Assembly: GCA_051880035.1 (NCBI GenBank)
Contig: JBJENE010000003.1
Coordinates: forward strand, 62,001-126,000
Origin: Eshraghiella sp051880035
Lineage (GTDB): Bacteria; Bacillota; Clostridia; Lachnospirales; Lachnospiraceae
DNA: 64,000 bases
Reading direction: 5' to 3'
The position numbers and the translations under genes are program-made. The number at the start of each line of letters is the position of its first letter. Positions within the stretch are counted from its first letter, which is position 1. This document shows positions 16,596 through 25,868 of this stretch, piece by piece. Under the pieces are notes generated by a model. It saw nothing but the letters and a program-made list of their open reading frames with translations. It made no database searches and was not told the origin of the DNA.

Positions 16596-19500
16596 TTATG
16601 ACTGCATACTTCCGAAATCAAATGATGCCTGATGATATTCAAGAGGAGCATATTCCATTTCCTCTGTCTGAACCTTACTCCTGTAGTCAACCACAACTGT
16701 CTGCTGCTTTCCGGATACCATTTTTTGACCCAGAATGTAATTCACATCAAACATCTTGGTAATTGCCGGGGTCGCACCTCTGGCAGGAACAATTAACTGC
16801 ACATGGTTGGTCTGCAGCATTTTGAATATAGGTTCCCAGATATACACATCCTTTGCGGCACCGAACGGATTATCAATAAAAATCGTTTTGCCGATGACGG
16901 CAGTATCTTTGCCGGCCGCATTAATGCTTGAAATGTAATTGATTATTGCAATAAGGAACTGGATGTAGATACCCTGGGACTGCCCGGTACTTCCTACCGC
17001 CTCCTCATACTTAAGATACCTGCTTTGTTCCTTTATATGCTCTCTTTTGTAAAGGCTCATTCGTATACTGTTCATGTCTGAGACGATTACGGAAAAAAGT
17101 TTTTTCCAGGAAAGTCTGCCTTTTATGTATTTAAGTTTTTCATCAGGTGAGGAAAAAGTCTCTGCACCGGATACCGTCTCGTGTATGTATACCGACATTC
17201 TGTCCTTGTACATTTCCTCCTTGATATAAGGCACCGAAAGTGTAATTATCGGAATCACCTCATTATCCAGAGTGATTTTGGAAAGTTTAGGAAGTCTGTC
17301 AAGTTCCGTACGGATATTGCAGCAAATCTGTACGCATCTGTCTTCGAAGCTGGATTTGATTTTTTCCATCTCCTGAATGCTTTTGTCTATTCTGTCCCTT
17401 TCAAGGGCAATACACTCATTTGTATCTGATAATCCTTTAATCAGATTTTCAACTTCCTCCCTGCTTTCAGGAATATTTACGCTTGTGCGTATCTCCTCCG
17501 CCAGTTCAAAACCATGACAAAGTCCCAGCCTGTCTATAAGATTCTGCTTCTCTTCCTCAAATCCCGTACGAAGCCTGTTATTCTTCTTAAGAATATCTTC
17601 GTAATTTTTCTGAACACTTTCACAGTATTCCATACTGAATTCTTTGGTTTCTTCCGGAATGTATTCAGGTTTCGGAAGGGTAAGTCCTGCATTTACAATT
17701 ACCTTAGTGAGATCCTTTTCCATATACAGAATATCTTTATTGGATTCCTCCACTTCTTTAATCCTGCCTGTTGTTTCCAGAATCTTACTTTTAATTCCTG
17801 ACATTTCCTGTCTGTGGCTTACTATAAATCCCTGAGGATTGTTAATTTCTTCACGGACAAAGTTTCCGTATTTTTCTTCATACTGTCTCTTTGCATGGGC
17901 AACGCTTCCCTCAATTCGGTTTTTCTGTGCACTTTCTGCATCTATTTCAGTATTTTTTTCGGAAATCTTCCGTTCTATTACCGCGCCTTTATCTTTAAGT
18001 TTTATAAGGTCTTCCATGCCACAGCCGTTAAGTTTTCCTTCAGAATACAGTTTTCCTGCCTCTTCAAGGCTCATTCCGCCATAGCATATTGCCTGCTCGC
18101 ACTTTTTCATGGATAACTCATATGTAGCAAGAAGTTTCTCTTTGTCTGCCAGTTCCCCTCCGTTATCGTTCAGAAGTTCCCTGAGGGCTCCCGCGGTTGC
18201 ATCAACTTCTTCTTCATCCATGGAAGTATACGGTTTTGCATCCTTGGTAATATATCGTTTGTAGTTTTCGGAAAAATCCTTCTTTATATCCTCAAGAAAT
18301 GCAGCAATTCCTTCAAGGCTTTCACGGCAGGCGTTGTATTTATTTTCCCTGTCCCTCTTTTTCTGAACCAGAATTCCGTAATCCCTGTGGGCATCCGATA
18401 ACTCTGCGGTGGTTTTCCTGATTCTTTCATAGATTCCGCCAAGGGTTTTATTGCAGCCATCCATCTGCATAAAAAGTTCAATGTCTTTTGAAAGAGCCTG
18501 CTTCTTTTCTTTTGCTTCGTTAAGATCCGCCATCCGGTCTTTTAATTTATTTTCCAGTATTTCCATGTCGGATAAGACGGTTTTAATATCCTTATCTGCT
18601 TTTTCAATCGCAGAAATTGTTTTATCCCTTCTTGCGGTAAGGTCCGAAAGTGATTCTTTCTGTCCCGCCGTCTTCATGAAAACAATATCCGCCTGCACCA
18701 TGCTGCAACGGTCGGCTGTTTTGGAAAGTCTCTCCTTAATCTGCTCCTTCTCCTCATTAACTTTATCAAGTTCCGATGAAAGGGCCGATTCTTTCCATAT
18801 AAATCCCATGTTTTGGTATACTGCCAGCCAGTCCTTGTTCAGGGTAAAAGATTCATCCGTAAGAGCGCTTTTCTTAATAACCGGAATTATGGAAGCGCCG
18901 GTATTCATGGTGTTAAGAACCTTATCCGCAGCTATTTCCTCATACGATTCCTGACAAATAATCACATACGGAAGCTCAGGAAACGCTTCAAGAACCTTTA
19001 CCGCTTCGTCTGCCGGAAGTCCGTTTACATAATCCCTGCCGGATATAACATCATCTTTATATCTTCCCTGAAGATATGTATACACCTGTATAAATTTCTC
19101 AGACATTTCAGGAAGCCTTCCATTTCTGAGGCTTTCCTCATACTGCTCCAAATCATTAAGTTTATTCTCAAGACCTACCAGTTCCTTTGTCAGACCTTCA
19201 AAAATCTTCTCCATTGCCGGAATAAGATTGGTTCCGGAATTATATGTATTCCTAAGTCTTTCTATAGTCTCTTCGTCCTGCCTTGCCGCTTTTATTTCCT
19301 CATCAAGGGAATCTGCTTTTTCCAAAAGGTTTTTCTTTTGCGTATCATATGTGATATTGAGGCCTTTTAATTCGACGAGTTTCTGCCTGAAGGCTTCAAT
19401 ATCGTTCTCTGCTTCCCGGATAGCTTCTTTGCAGGTATTATCGGCATTTATGCTTTCCTCAAGAAAAGCTTCTGCCTGTTCCGCAACAAAAACCTGTGTG

Positions 19501-21008
19501 CCTTCCATAAGACCTTCCAGTTTTGCATTCTGCTCATCACAGGCACGGGAAAGCTCTGCTTTCAGACCTTCCAGTTCCTTAATTCTGCCGTAAAGATTTT
19601 TTTCTTCCAGAGCGACTTTTTCCAGTTCGGCTCCCGCTGCCTCATAAGCTGCTTTTTCCGTCTCAAGCTGGTTTTCCAGCTTGTCAATCCGGGAGGTAAC
19701 ATATCCGGATTTGGTTGCCGCAAGTCTGGCAAGTTTTTGAAGGACATCTTTTTTGTCCATACTGTGATGCTTTATCAGTTCATTTGTTTCATCGTATTTT
19801 CTGCGATATTCCAGATAATCAGCATAATTATTTGCAGTTTCTTTGTTATGAAGCTCTTTTTCCCATTGCTCTTTTTCAAGAACGAGCAGAGCCTTTTCGT
19901 TTGTGGATTCCTTAATAAGTGCATCAAGTTTGTCTATTTCAATAAGTTCCTCTTCCATTTCGGCAAGATTGACTTTTCTTGCCTCCTCACGGTAGGAATC
20001 CTCAAGTTCTTCTATTTTCCTTTGGAGTTCTTCCACCTCAAGGCGTCTGCCCTCAAGCCTCTTACGGCAGGAAAGAAGTGCATCCACAAGCTCCTTTTCA
20101 CATGTATTTCTTGCATCATAAAGCTCTTTGAAATCTTCAAGTCTGCGGGAAAATTCATTAATCAGGTCTATCTGGATGTCATAATCCCCCATTTCGTTCT
20201 TTCTTTTCGCAAGCTCCATCAATTTATCTTTTATGTCAAGAAGAGTCCTTGCCATTTCATCATCATCCGAGGAATCCTTACGGATTCTGTTGTTGTATGA
20301 TTTCTCGATTATTTCTTCTATAAGCAGGTCCTCTACGACTTTTCTTGTGGTCTTGTAATTATTTTCAAAATAGGTACGGACATGTCCCTCTGTTTTGTTA
20401 ATACCTCTTATAATCTCCCACTGGCTTTCAAAGAGTCCGTAATTACTGATAAAATTCTGGTAATCACCTTTTCTTTCAAAAATTTTGACCTCTACCCCGT
20501 AATCCTTTTTTTCAAGGTCCCTGAGATATGCCTTAAGTCCGTTATATGTAATCCTATCTCCGTCCTTGACAAGAGGAAGGTTTCTGATATCGTTTTCCCC
20601 AAACTCCCTGTAAAAAATACAGTAGTTAAAATAATCTATCGTAGCTGTATCGGAGTTATTCCCGTTATCTTCTCCTCCGTCCCTGCCTTTTCTGGCACAG
20701 AATCCGGTAGTCATGTACTTCATTCCGTTATGCACATCACAGGAATCCAGCCTCCACTCAATCAGGGAATGTATGGTTGTACTGGCATTTCCGGTCCTGA
20801 AAAGTTTTTCAACCGGCTGTTTATCATCAAGGGTACAGTTTGGGATGAGATTCTGCAGAAGAAGAAGCATAAGCACACTTTTGCCTCCGCCGTTAGCCAG
20901 GTCATATATTGAGTTCCGGCATGAAAAACGCATTACGAAATCATCATAAAACTGGGTACCGAAATTATATTTTACATTGTTCACTCTGATTCGGTTAATC
21001 TGCGGCAT
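16596..21008 (-). CDS. SMC-like ATPase of the Wadjet/Mks type (JetC/MksB-like)
   Basis: The start at 21008 is chosen for AAGGAG seven bases upstream; it overlaps the previous gene by 14 bases. The 1470-residue product has an N-terminal Walker A with ANGGGKS (about 38-44), two long coiled-coil arms (about 230-680 and 780-1200) around a hinge-like region, a signature-like STGQSQG, and a Walker B in IFIDNPFGAA near the end. This head-arm-hinge-arm-head form is that of MukB/MksB/JetC condensins. With two small partners upstream it should form an SMC complex. JetC proteins extrude DNA loops and, with JetD, cleave circular plasmids; no JetD is seen here. Confidence 0.85.
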   Translation of the reverse strand: MPQINRIRVNNVKYNFGTQFYDDFVMRFSCRNSIYDLANGGGKSVLMLLLLQNLIPNCTLDDKQPVEKLFRTGNASTTIHSLIEWRLDSCDVHNGMKYMTTGFCARKGRDGGEDNGNNSDTATIDYFNYCIFYREFGENDIRNLPLVKDGDRITYNGLKAYLRDLEKKDYGVEVKIFERKGDYQNFISNYGLFESQWEIIRGINKTEGHVRTYFENNYKTTRKVVEDLLIEEIIEKSYNNRIRKDSSDDDEMARTLLDIKDKLMELAKRKNEMGDYDIQIDLINEFSRRLEDFKELYDARNTCEKELVDALLSCRKRLEGRRLEVEELQRKIEELEDSYREEARKVNLAEMEEELIEIDKLDALIKESTNEKALLVLEKEQWEKELHNKETANNYADYLEYRRKYDETNELIKHHSMDKKDVLQKLARLAATKSGYVTSRIDKLENQLETEKAAYEAAGAELEKVALEEKNLYGRIKELEGLKAELSRACDEQNAKLEGLMEGTQVFVAEQAEAFLEESINADNTCKEAIREAENDIEAFRQKLVELKGLNITYDTQKKNLLEKADSLDEEIKAARQDEETIERLRNTYNSGTNLIPAMEKIFEGLTKELVGLENKLNDLEQYEESLRNGRLPEMSEKFIQVYTYLQGRYKDDVISGRDYVNGLPADEAVKVLEAFPELPYVIICQESYEEIAADKVLNTMNTGASIIPVIKKSALTDESFTLNKDWLAVYQNMGFIWKESALSSELDKVNEEKEQIKERLSKTADRCSMVQADIVFMKTAGQKESLSDLTARRDKTISAIEKADKDIKTVLSDMEILENKLKDRMADLNEAKEKKQALSKDIELFMQMDGCNKTLGGIYERIRKTTAELSDAHRDYGILVQKKRDRENKYNACRESLEGIAAFLEDIKKDFSENYKRYITKDAKPYTSMDEEEVDATAGALRELLNDNGGELADKEKLLATYELSMKKCEQAICYGGMSLEEAGKLYSEGKLNGCGMEDLIKLKDKGAVIERKISEKNTEIDAESAQKNRIEGSVAHAKRQYEEKYGNFVREEINNPQGFIVSHRQEMSGIKSKILETTGRIKEVEESNKDILYMEKDLTKVIVNAGLTLPKPEYIPEETKEFSMEYCESVQKNYEDILKKNNRLRTGFEEEKQNLIDRLGLCHGFELAEEIRTSVNIPESREEVENLIKGLSDTNECIALERDRIDKSIQEMEKIKSSFEDRCVQICCNIRTELDRLPKLSKITLDNEVIPIITLSVPYIKEEMYKDRMSVYIHETVSGAETFSSPDEKLKYIKGRLSWKKLFSVIVSDMNSIRMSLYKREHIKEQSRYLKYEEAVGSTGQSQGIYIQFLIAIINYISSINAAGKDTAVIGKTIFIDNPFGAAKDVYIWEPIFKMLQTNHVQLIVPARGATPAITKMFDVNYILGQKMVSGKQQTVVVDYRSKVQTEEMEYAPLEYHQASFDFGSMQS

Positions 21009-21720
21009 CTTCTTTCTCCTTTCCTGCATTCAGTATTTCATACAATCTTCCCTTATTGTCCTCGAAATAGTTCTGGGCAATGGCCCGGAATCTTCCCGTC
21101 GGATAATACCTTTCTTCGTTCTCCGTAAAAAGATTCTGGGATATAAGAAAATTAAATGTAAGTTTAACGAATCCCGAACGGGAATTTCTTGCGGCACGGA
21201 CTCCGTTCCTGTCATCAGAGCTTACATCCGGCATCTCATCCCACAAAAGGGCAATCGCCTTAAAGGAATCTGCCTCAGCTTCCTCCATGACTATCCCCAT
21301 CCTGTGGTCAATAAGTCCCGCAAGAGACGCATTTACCGCCTTAATCACATCCTCAACCCTTAAGTACTCAAGATATGTACTGTTTGAGGAATCCTTATAA
21401 AATTCCGTTATCATGTTGTACATTATGAAATATGTCAGAAAAAGCTCTTTGTTAAGGCGCAGTCCCATTATTTTTTTCAGTTCCTCATTGGAGAAGCCAA
21501 AAATTTTATTGTTGGTGCCCGCACTTATAAACAGGGAATTATTATATTCATAAAGTTTAATATCCAGTTTTTTGAGAATCTGCATAAGAATGTCATAAAC
21601 CTCGGCATTATGACTGTACTCCTCATAAAGCAGGGCGTTGGAGCCCTTCTCATCAACGCTCTCGCCCATAAGCAGTTTTGAAGTTATTTCCAATGCTTTT
21701 TCAAGATTTCTGTTTTCCAT
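20995..21720 (-). CDS. JetB/MksE-like accessory subunit (DUF6063-like)
   Basis: A 241-residue, helix-rich protein between the JetA-like and JetC-like genes. The position, size and mixed charged/hydrophobic helices fit the MksE/JetB winged-helix partner that sits between kleisin and SMC heads. I recall the family as DUF6063, but that is from memory and not checked. A GGGAGG site precedes the ATG at 21720. It overlaps the start of the SMC-like gene, so expression is coupled. No catalytic motif is visible. Confidence 0.7.
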   Translation of the reverse strand: MENRNLEKALEITSKLLMGESVDEKGSNALLYEEYSHNAEVYDILMQILKKLDIKLYEYNNSLFISAGTNNKIFGFSNEELKKIMGLRLNKELFLTYFIMYNMITEFYKDSSNSTYLEYLRVEDVIKAVNASLAGLIDHRMGIVMEEAEADSFKAIALLWDEMPDVSSDDRNGVRAARNSRSGFVKLTFNFLISQNLFTENEERYYPTGRFRAIAQNYFEDNKGRLYEILNAGKEKEDAAD

Positions 21721-21730
21721 ACAATCCTCC

Positions 21731-23266
21731 CTAAATTCTCCGGATTATAAAGTCGGATATTTCCGCATAATCCCCAATTGCCAGTTCTTTTGCATCTTCC
21801 GAAAATTCCAGTTCTATATGTATTCCCTTATAAGGATAAAAATCAGGCTCTGACATAAATTCCCTTATCATTTCATCCAGAAAAGTCTCCTCTCCAAAGC
21901 CCTCTTCCGAAAAAATGTATTCCTTTTTTCCGCAGAAATGCACCAGAAATGCATAATAATCCCCATTTTTAAGGATGTTTTCCCCAAAAATACCGCTTAC
22001 GGTCTCATGGTACATTCCAAGGGTAATTTCTTTATGTTTTTGAAGAAATTCAAGCATAATGAGAATAAGTGTCCTGGCATTTGATATGAACCTTTTATTG
22101 TCTGTCTCATCCTGAAATACGATTTCCTGCTCCGGCTCCTCCACTACTGCCTCCGGCACTTCTTTCATCTCCGGTCTGTAACTTAACATATCATCGATTT
22201 TAGAAAAGCCGAAGGTTTTGCGGATGTTCAGGCCGAGAAAAGGATGCACCGCAAATTCCAGGGCTTTAATATTGTCGCCTTTTATCATTCTCTCAAGTGC
22301 GGCTTTAAAATCAAAGCAGCTTCTTAACCTGCTCAGTTTATGCCTGCGCACTATCTCATCAGCTTTAATACCAAGATCCGTACATGCCTTAAGAAGTTCA
22401 CTGTGGTTACTCATTGCCACTTTAAGTTCCGTATCAAGCCTGTATATTTCATTGGCCGTCCGGTAAAATTGTCCGGCATCGCCCGAAATTTTCTCGTTTT
22501 CTGCCCGCTTAAGCGCAGCCTCTATAAGCTCTTTATTCTTGTTAAACAGCTTCTGCTCCTCGTCAAACCACCTGATTCCCGTATCAAAGAAATGCTGATA
22601 TGCCTCCATTCCGGAAAAGACATCCGCAGTCAAAAGCTCAATTACCTGATTCTTACGGTACCAGAGTCTTTCAACTTCCTGATTGATACGCATAACAACC
22701 TGTGTACCGCCCCTGAAATCTTCCGACTGAATCATCTTCTCAAGCAGGAGCTGTTCTATGCTTATTTTACTCTCGTCTTTAATTTCTTTGGTATCAAGAT
22801 AAAACTCTATACCGTCCGAACTTATTGAGTACCATACCGTACCATCCTGAATACGGCTTTCCAATAGTTTCACTCTTGATACTTTTTTAACCTTGTCAAC
22901 CGGGTCATAATATGTAAAAGAGAACGGCTTTCCGTCATTCTTCAATTTGTCAAAAATATAATCCACCAGAACCTTATTGTCCTCAGGCTCCAGCACTATG
23001 TCAAAATCCCTTTTCAGACATTCTGTCATAAATTCCGCATACCGGCTGTATGTAACCGCCTGCTCTTTGAAATTATTTTCCTCAATAAAAAAGCGCAGCA
23101 CAGCCATAAGAATATAACCCATATCCAGATTGTCATATTTTCCATCCATAAACCATGAGAAAGAAATTTCGGACAGTCTGAAAAAAGGGTAATATTTCTT
23201 AAGGTTGAGCATACGCTCTCTATGTTCTGCAATTATGTCATTAACTAAAACCTGCTCTTTTGGCAT
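21731..23266 (-). CDS. JetA/MksF-like kleisin subunit
   Basis: A 511-residue protein whose order with the next two genes matches JetA-JetB-JetC. The N-terminal half is a mix of helices and a small winged-helix-like region (LLEKMIQSEDFRGGTQ then many charged helices), and the C-terminal half has a long helical neck (about 240-340). I recall this family as the JetA family formerly called DUF5716. It should act as the kleisin that bridges the ATPase heads. Start ATG at 23266 with AAGGA 13 bases upstream. It follows recR by 30 bases without a terminator. Confidence 0.75.
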   Translation of the reverse strand: MPKEQVLVNDIIAEHRERMLNLKKYYPFFRLSEISFSWFMDGKYDNLDMGYILMAVLRFFIEENNFKEQAVTYSRYAEFMTECLKRDFDIVLEPEDNKVLVDYIFDKLKNDGKPFSFTYYDPVDKVKKVSRVKLLESRIQDGTVWYSISSDGIEFYLDTKEIKDESKISIEQLLLEKMIQSEDFRGGTQVVMRINQEVERLWYRKNQVIELLTADVFSGMEAYQHFFDTGIRWFDEEQKLFNKNKELIEAALKRAENEKISGDAGQFYRTANEIYRLDTELKVAMSNHSELLKACTDLGIKADEIVRRHKLSRLRSCFDFKAALERMIKGDNIKALEFAVHPFLGLNIRKTFGFSKIDDMLSYRPEMKEVPEAVVEEPEQEIVFQDETDNKRFISNARTLILIMLEFLQKHKEITLGMYHETVSGIFGENILKNGDYYAFLVHFCGKKEYIFSEEGFGEETFLDEMIREFMSEPDFYPYKGIHIELEFSEDAKELAIGDYAEISDFIIRRI

Positions 23267-23296
23267 AATATATCGGGTTCCTTTATAAATTTTGTC

Positions 23297-23893
23297 TTAC
23301 AGGCTGGTGCGCCCCTCCAGGGCTCTCAAAAGTGTGACTTCATCAATGTATTCCAGGTCTCCGCCTACCGGGACTCCGCTGGCAATACGGCTCACTTTGA
23401 TTCCCGTAGGTTTAATTAACTTTGACAGGTACATGGCAGTTGCCTCCCCTTCAAGACTGGAATTGGTGGCAATAATCACCTCATCCACATCTTCCTGCAA
23501 TCGAACCAGCAATTCCTTAATACGGATATCATTGGGACCTATCCCAAGCATCGGGGAAATAGCACCGTGAAGCACATGGTATACTCCATTATATTTACCT
23601 GTTTTTTCATATGCAGCAAGATCCCTTGCATTTTCAACCACCATAATTTCCTTGTGGTTACGCTCCTCATTACTGCATATAGGGCACTCCTCCTTGTCGG
23701 TAAGTGTACAGCAGGTTTTGCAGTACCGGACATTAGCTTTGGCATCTACAATTGCATTTGCAAGACTCTCGACCCGTTCCTTTGGCATATTAACAATATG
23801 AAATGCCAGACGGCCCGCGGTCTTGGAACCTATGCCCGGAAGAGCTGCAAGTTCTTCTATTAATTTACTAATCCGGCTTCCGTAGTAATCCAT
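23297..23893 (-). CDS. recR: Recombination mediator RecR
   Basis: Forms a ring that, with RecO, loads RecA at gapped DNA. The 198 residues contain a helix-hairpin-helix (LPGIGSKTAGR, 18-28), a zinc finger of four cysteines (58, 61, 70, 73) and a TOPRIM domain (about 80-175) with the EGEAT motif. The start overlaps the ybaB stop in a TGATG, and dnaX-ybaB-recR is the standard clustered order in Firmicutes. Confidence 0.96.
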   Translation of the reverse strand: MDYYGSRISKLIEELAALPGIGSKTAGRLAFHIVNMPKERVESLANAIVDAKANVRYCKTCCTLTDKEECPICSNEERNHKEIMVVENARDLAAYEKTGKYNGVYHVLHGAISPMLGIGPNDIRIKELLVRLQEDVDEVIIATNSSLEGEATAMYLSKLIKPTGIKVSRIASGVPVGGDLEYIDEVTLLRALEGRTSL

Positions 23894-24240
23894 CAGAATG
23901 GAAAACCTCCTCCTAATCCACCTGTAATCTTAGACATGGATTCCTGTGTCTCTTCTTCAACTTTTCTTATGGCCTCATTAGCTGCTGCCATAACAAGATC
24001 CTCAAGCATCTCTATATCATCAGGATCAACAACCTCAGGCGACAGTTTAACTTTGGTAATTTCTTTTTTACCTGTCATTGTAATCTCTACTGCACCGCCT
24101 CCAGCCGTAGCAGTAAATTCCTTCTCTTCAAGAGCTTTTTGTGATTCTTCCATCTGCCTCTGCATTCTCTGTGCCTGCTTCATCAGATTATTCATATTGC
24201 CGGGCATTGCTCCGCCCGGAAATCCTCCGCGTTTTGCCAT
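23893..24240 (-). CDS. ybaB: YbaB/EbfC family nucleoid-associated protein
   Basis: A small DNA-binding protein that forms a tweezer-like dimer. The start at 24240 (MAKRGGFPGG) has AAAGGA eight bases before it; the ATG at 24258 has no such site. This gives 115 residues. It shows a glycine/methionine-rich N-terminus, a charged helix (QAQRMQRQMEESQ) and an ITMTGKKEI strand segment, typical of the family. It sits between dnaX and recR and is translationally linked to both. Confidence 0.94.
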   Translation of the reverse strand: MAKRGGFPGGAMPGNMNNLMKQAQRMQRQMEESQKALEEKEFTATAGGGAVEITMTGKKEITKVKLSPEVVDPDDIEMLEDLVMAAANEAIRKVEEETQESMSKITGGLGGGFPF

Positions 24241-24264
24241 TTTAGTATTTCCTTTCATTTAAAA

Positions 24265-25854
24265 CTATTCGTCTTCTATTGCAATATTCATTTTAACATA
24301 CTGTTCCACATCAGTAAAAGAGTCCTCAAATGTGGTATTATTCTCAAGCAGTCTGATTTCAATCTCCACACTTTTACCTATGGTCTGCTCAATTGTGTTT
24401 TTGACGGAATTAAGTGCGTTTTCGCTACTGAGAAAGCGTTTCACAAACGGATCCTCCGTAACCATCACAAGCTTATCTTCAATAACCGTCAGTCTGACTG
24501 CCTTAAGGTAATTGGCATATATATTTTCCGACTGCCCGATAATCCCCTTCCAGTTCTCCACAACTTTTCTAAGGTCCTCGGACAATGCCTTAATCCTGCC
24601 GGGCGCAGGTCTTTTCTGCCCATTACTCTCTTCATCAAAAGACCGGGGCGTCTCTGCTGCCACCGCAGGCCTTATGGCGGTAAGAGCTATTATATCTTCC
24701 TTCTCTTTAACAAGCTCCTCAAGACGCTTCAGCCGTTCCGTAACGGAAGTCATGTCTGTCTCCATCTGGGGTCTTGCAAGTTTTATAAGGCTTACTTCAA
24801 CCATAACTCTTTTCTGGGTAGCAAATTTAAGGCTTGAACTTAACTCTGACAGGATTCGTATATATCTCATTACGGCATCTTCTGATACCATATAGGCCTC
24901 TTCTTTCAGATGATTTAAATTCTCTTTGGACATATCAATCATTGATTCTGCTTCGGGAGAAGTCTTAATCATAAGAAGATTTCGCAGATACCATGTAAAA
25001 TCTGATACAAACTGCGTCAAATCCCTTCCTGCCAGTATCATTTCATCAAGCTGCTTAATCAGGGCAGTAATGTCTTCGTTGATTACATATCTTAACATCC
25101 GTGAAAAAACTTCCGTATCCACGGTTCCGAGAACTTCCAGTACATTTTCGTATTTCAGCTCCCTGCCTATATAATATGACATGCACTGGTCCAGAAGACT
25201 TAATGCATCTCTCATTGCTCCGTCAGCCATTTTGGCGATGTAATGCAGTGCTTCGTCCTCCACTCTGGCATTCTCCGCAACGGTTAACTCCTTAAGTCTC
25301 TCAGTAATGGTATCCACCGAAATTCTTTTAAAATCGTACCGCTGGCATCTGGACATAATCGTAACCGGAATTTTGTTGGCCTCGGTAGTTGCAAGAATAA
25401 AAATAACATATGACGGCGGTTCCTCCAGCGTCTTAAGGAGTGCATTAAATGCTCCTATGGAAAGCATATGAACCTCATCAATAATGTAGACCTTGTACCG
25501 TCCTTCGGTAGGCCTGTACGCCACTTCCTCACGAATCTGCCTAATGTTATCCACACCATTATTACTTGCCGCATCAATTTCAATCACATTCAGTGAAGAA
25601 CCGTTGGCAATTGCCTTACATACCTCACACTCTCCACACGGATTACCGTCAACCGGATTAAGGCAGTTTACGGCTTTGGCAAGAATTTTGGCAATGGTTG
25701 TTTTACCTGTTCCTCTTGTTCCGCAAAAAAGGTATGCATGTCCTATACGGTCTGTCGCTATTTGGTTTTTCAATGTAGTTACAATATGGTCCTGTCCTTT
25801 TACATCTGCAAAATTATCAGGTCTCCACTTTCTGTATAGTGCTGTATATGACAC
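24265..25854 (-). CDS. dnaX: DNA polymerase III subunit gamma/tau
   Basis: AAA+ clamp-loader subunit that couples the replicative polymerase to the helicase. The 529 residues start with SYTALYRKWRP, a P-loop GTRGTGKT (45-52), a zinc site of Cys64, 73, 76 and 79, a DEVHML Walker B, and the SRC arginine-finger motif. The C-terminal region from about 375 is the shorter tau-like part. The start is GTG, with GGGAGGAAGAT upstream; a nearby ATG is out of frame. It is 14 bases after the phosphofructokinase gene. Confidence 0.95.
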   Translation of the reverse strand: MSYTALYRKWRPDNFADVKGQDHIVTTLKNQIATDRIGHAYLFCGTRGTGKTTIAKILAKAVNCLNPVDGNPCGECEVCKAIANGSSLNVIEIDAASNNGVDNIRQIREEVAYRPTEGRYKVYIIDEVHMLSIGAFNALLKTLEEPPSYVIFILATTEANKIPVTIMSRCQRYDFKRISVDTITERLKELTVAENARVEDEALHYIAKMADGAMRDALSLLDQCMSYYIGRELKYENVLEVLGTVDTEVFSRMLRYVINEDITALIKQLDEMILAGRDLTQFVSDFTWYLRNLLMIKTSPEAESMIDMSKENLNHLKEEAYMVSEDAVMRYIRILSELSSSLKFATQKRVMVEVSLIKLARPQMETDMTSVTERLKRLEELVKEKEDIIALTAIRPAVAAETPRSFDEESNGQKRPAPGRIKALSEDLRKVVENWKGIIGQSENIYANYLKAVRLTVIEDKLVMVTEDPFVKRFLSSENALNSVKNTIEQTIGKSVEIEIRLLENNTTFEDSFTDVEQYVKMNIAIEDE

Positions 25855-25868
25855 ATCTTCCTCCCGGA

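Noticed and set aside
13862..23266. A JetD nuclease near the SMC operon
   Set aside because: None of the neighbouring products shows a TOPRIM nuclease of that type; RecR's TOPRIM belongs to RecR itself.
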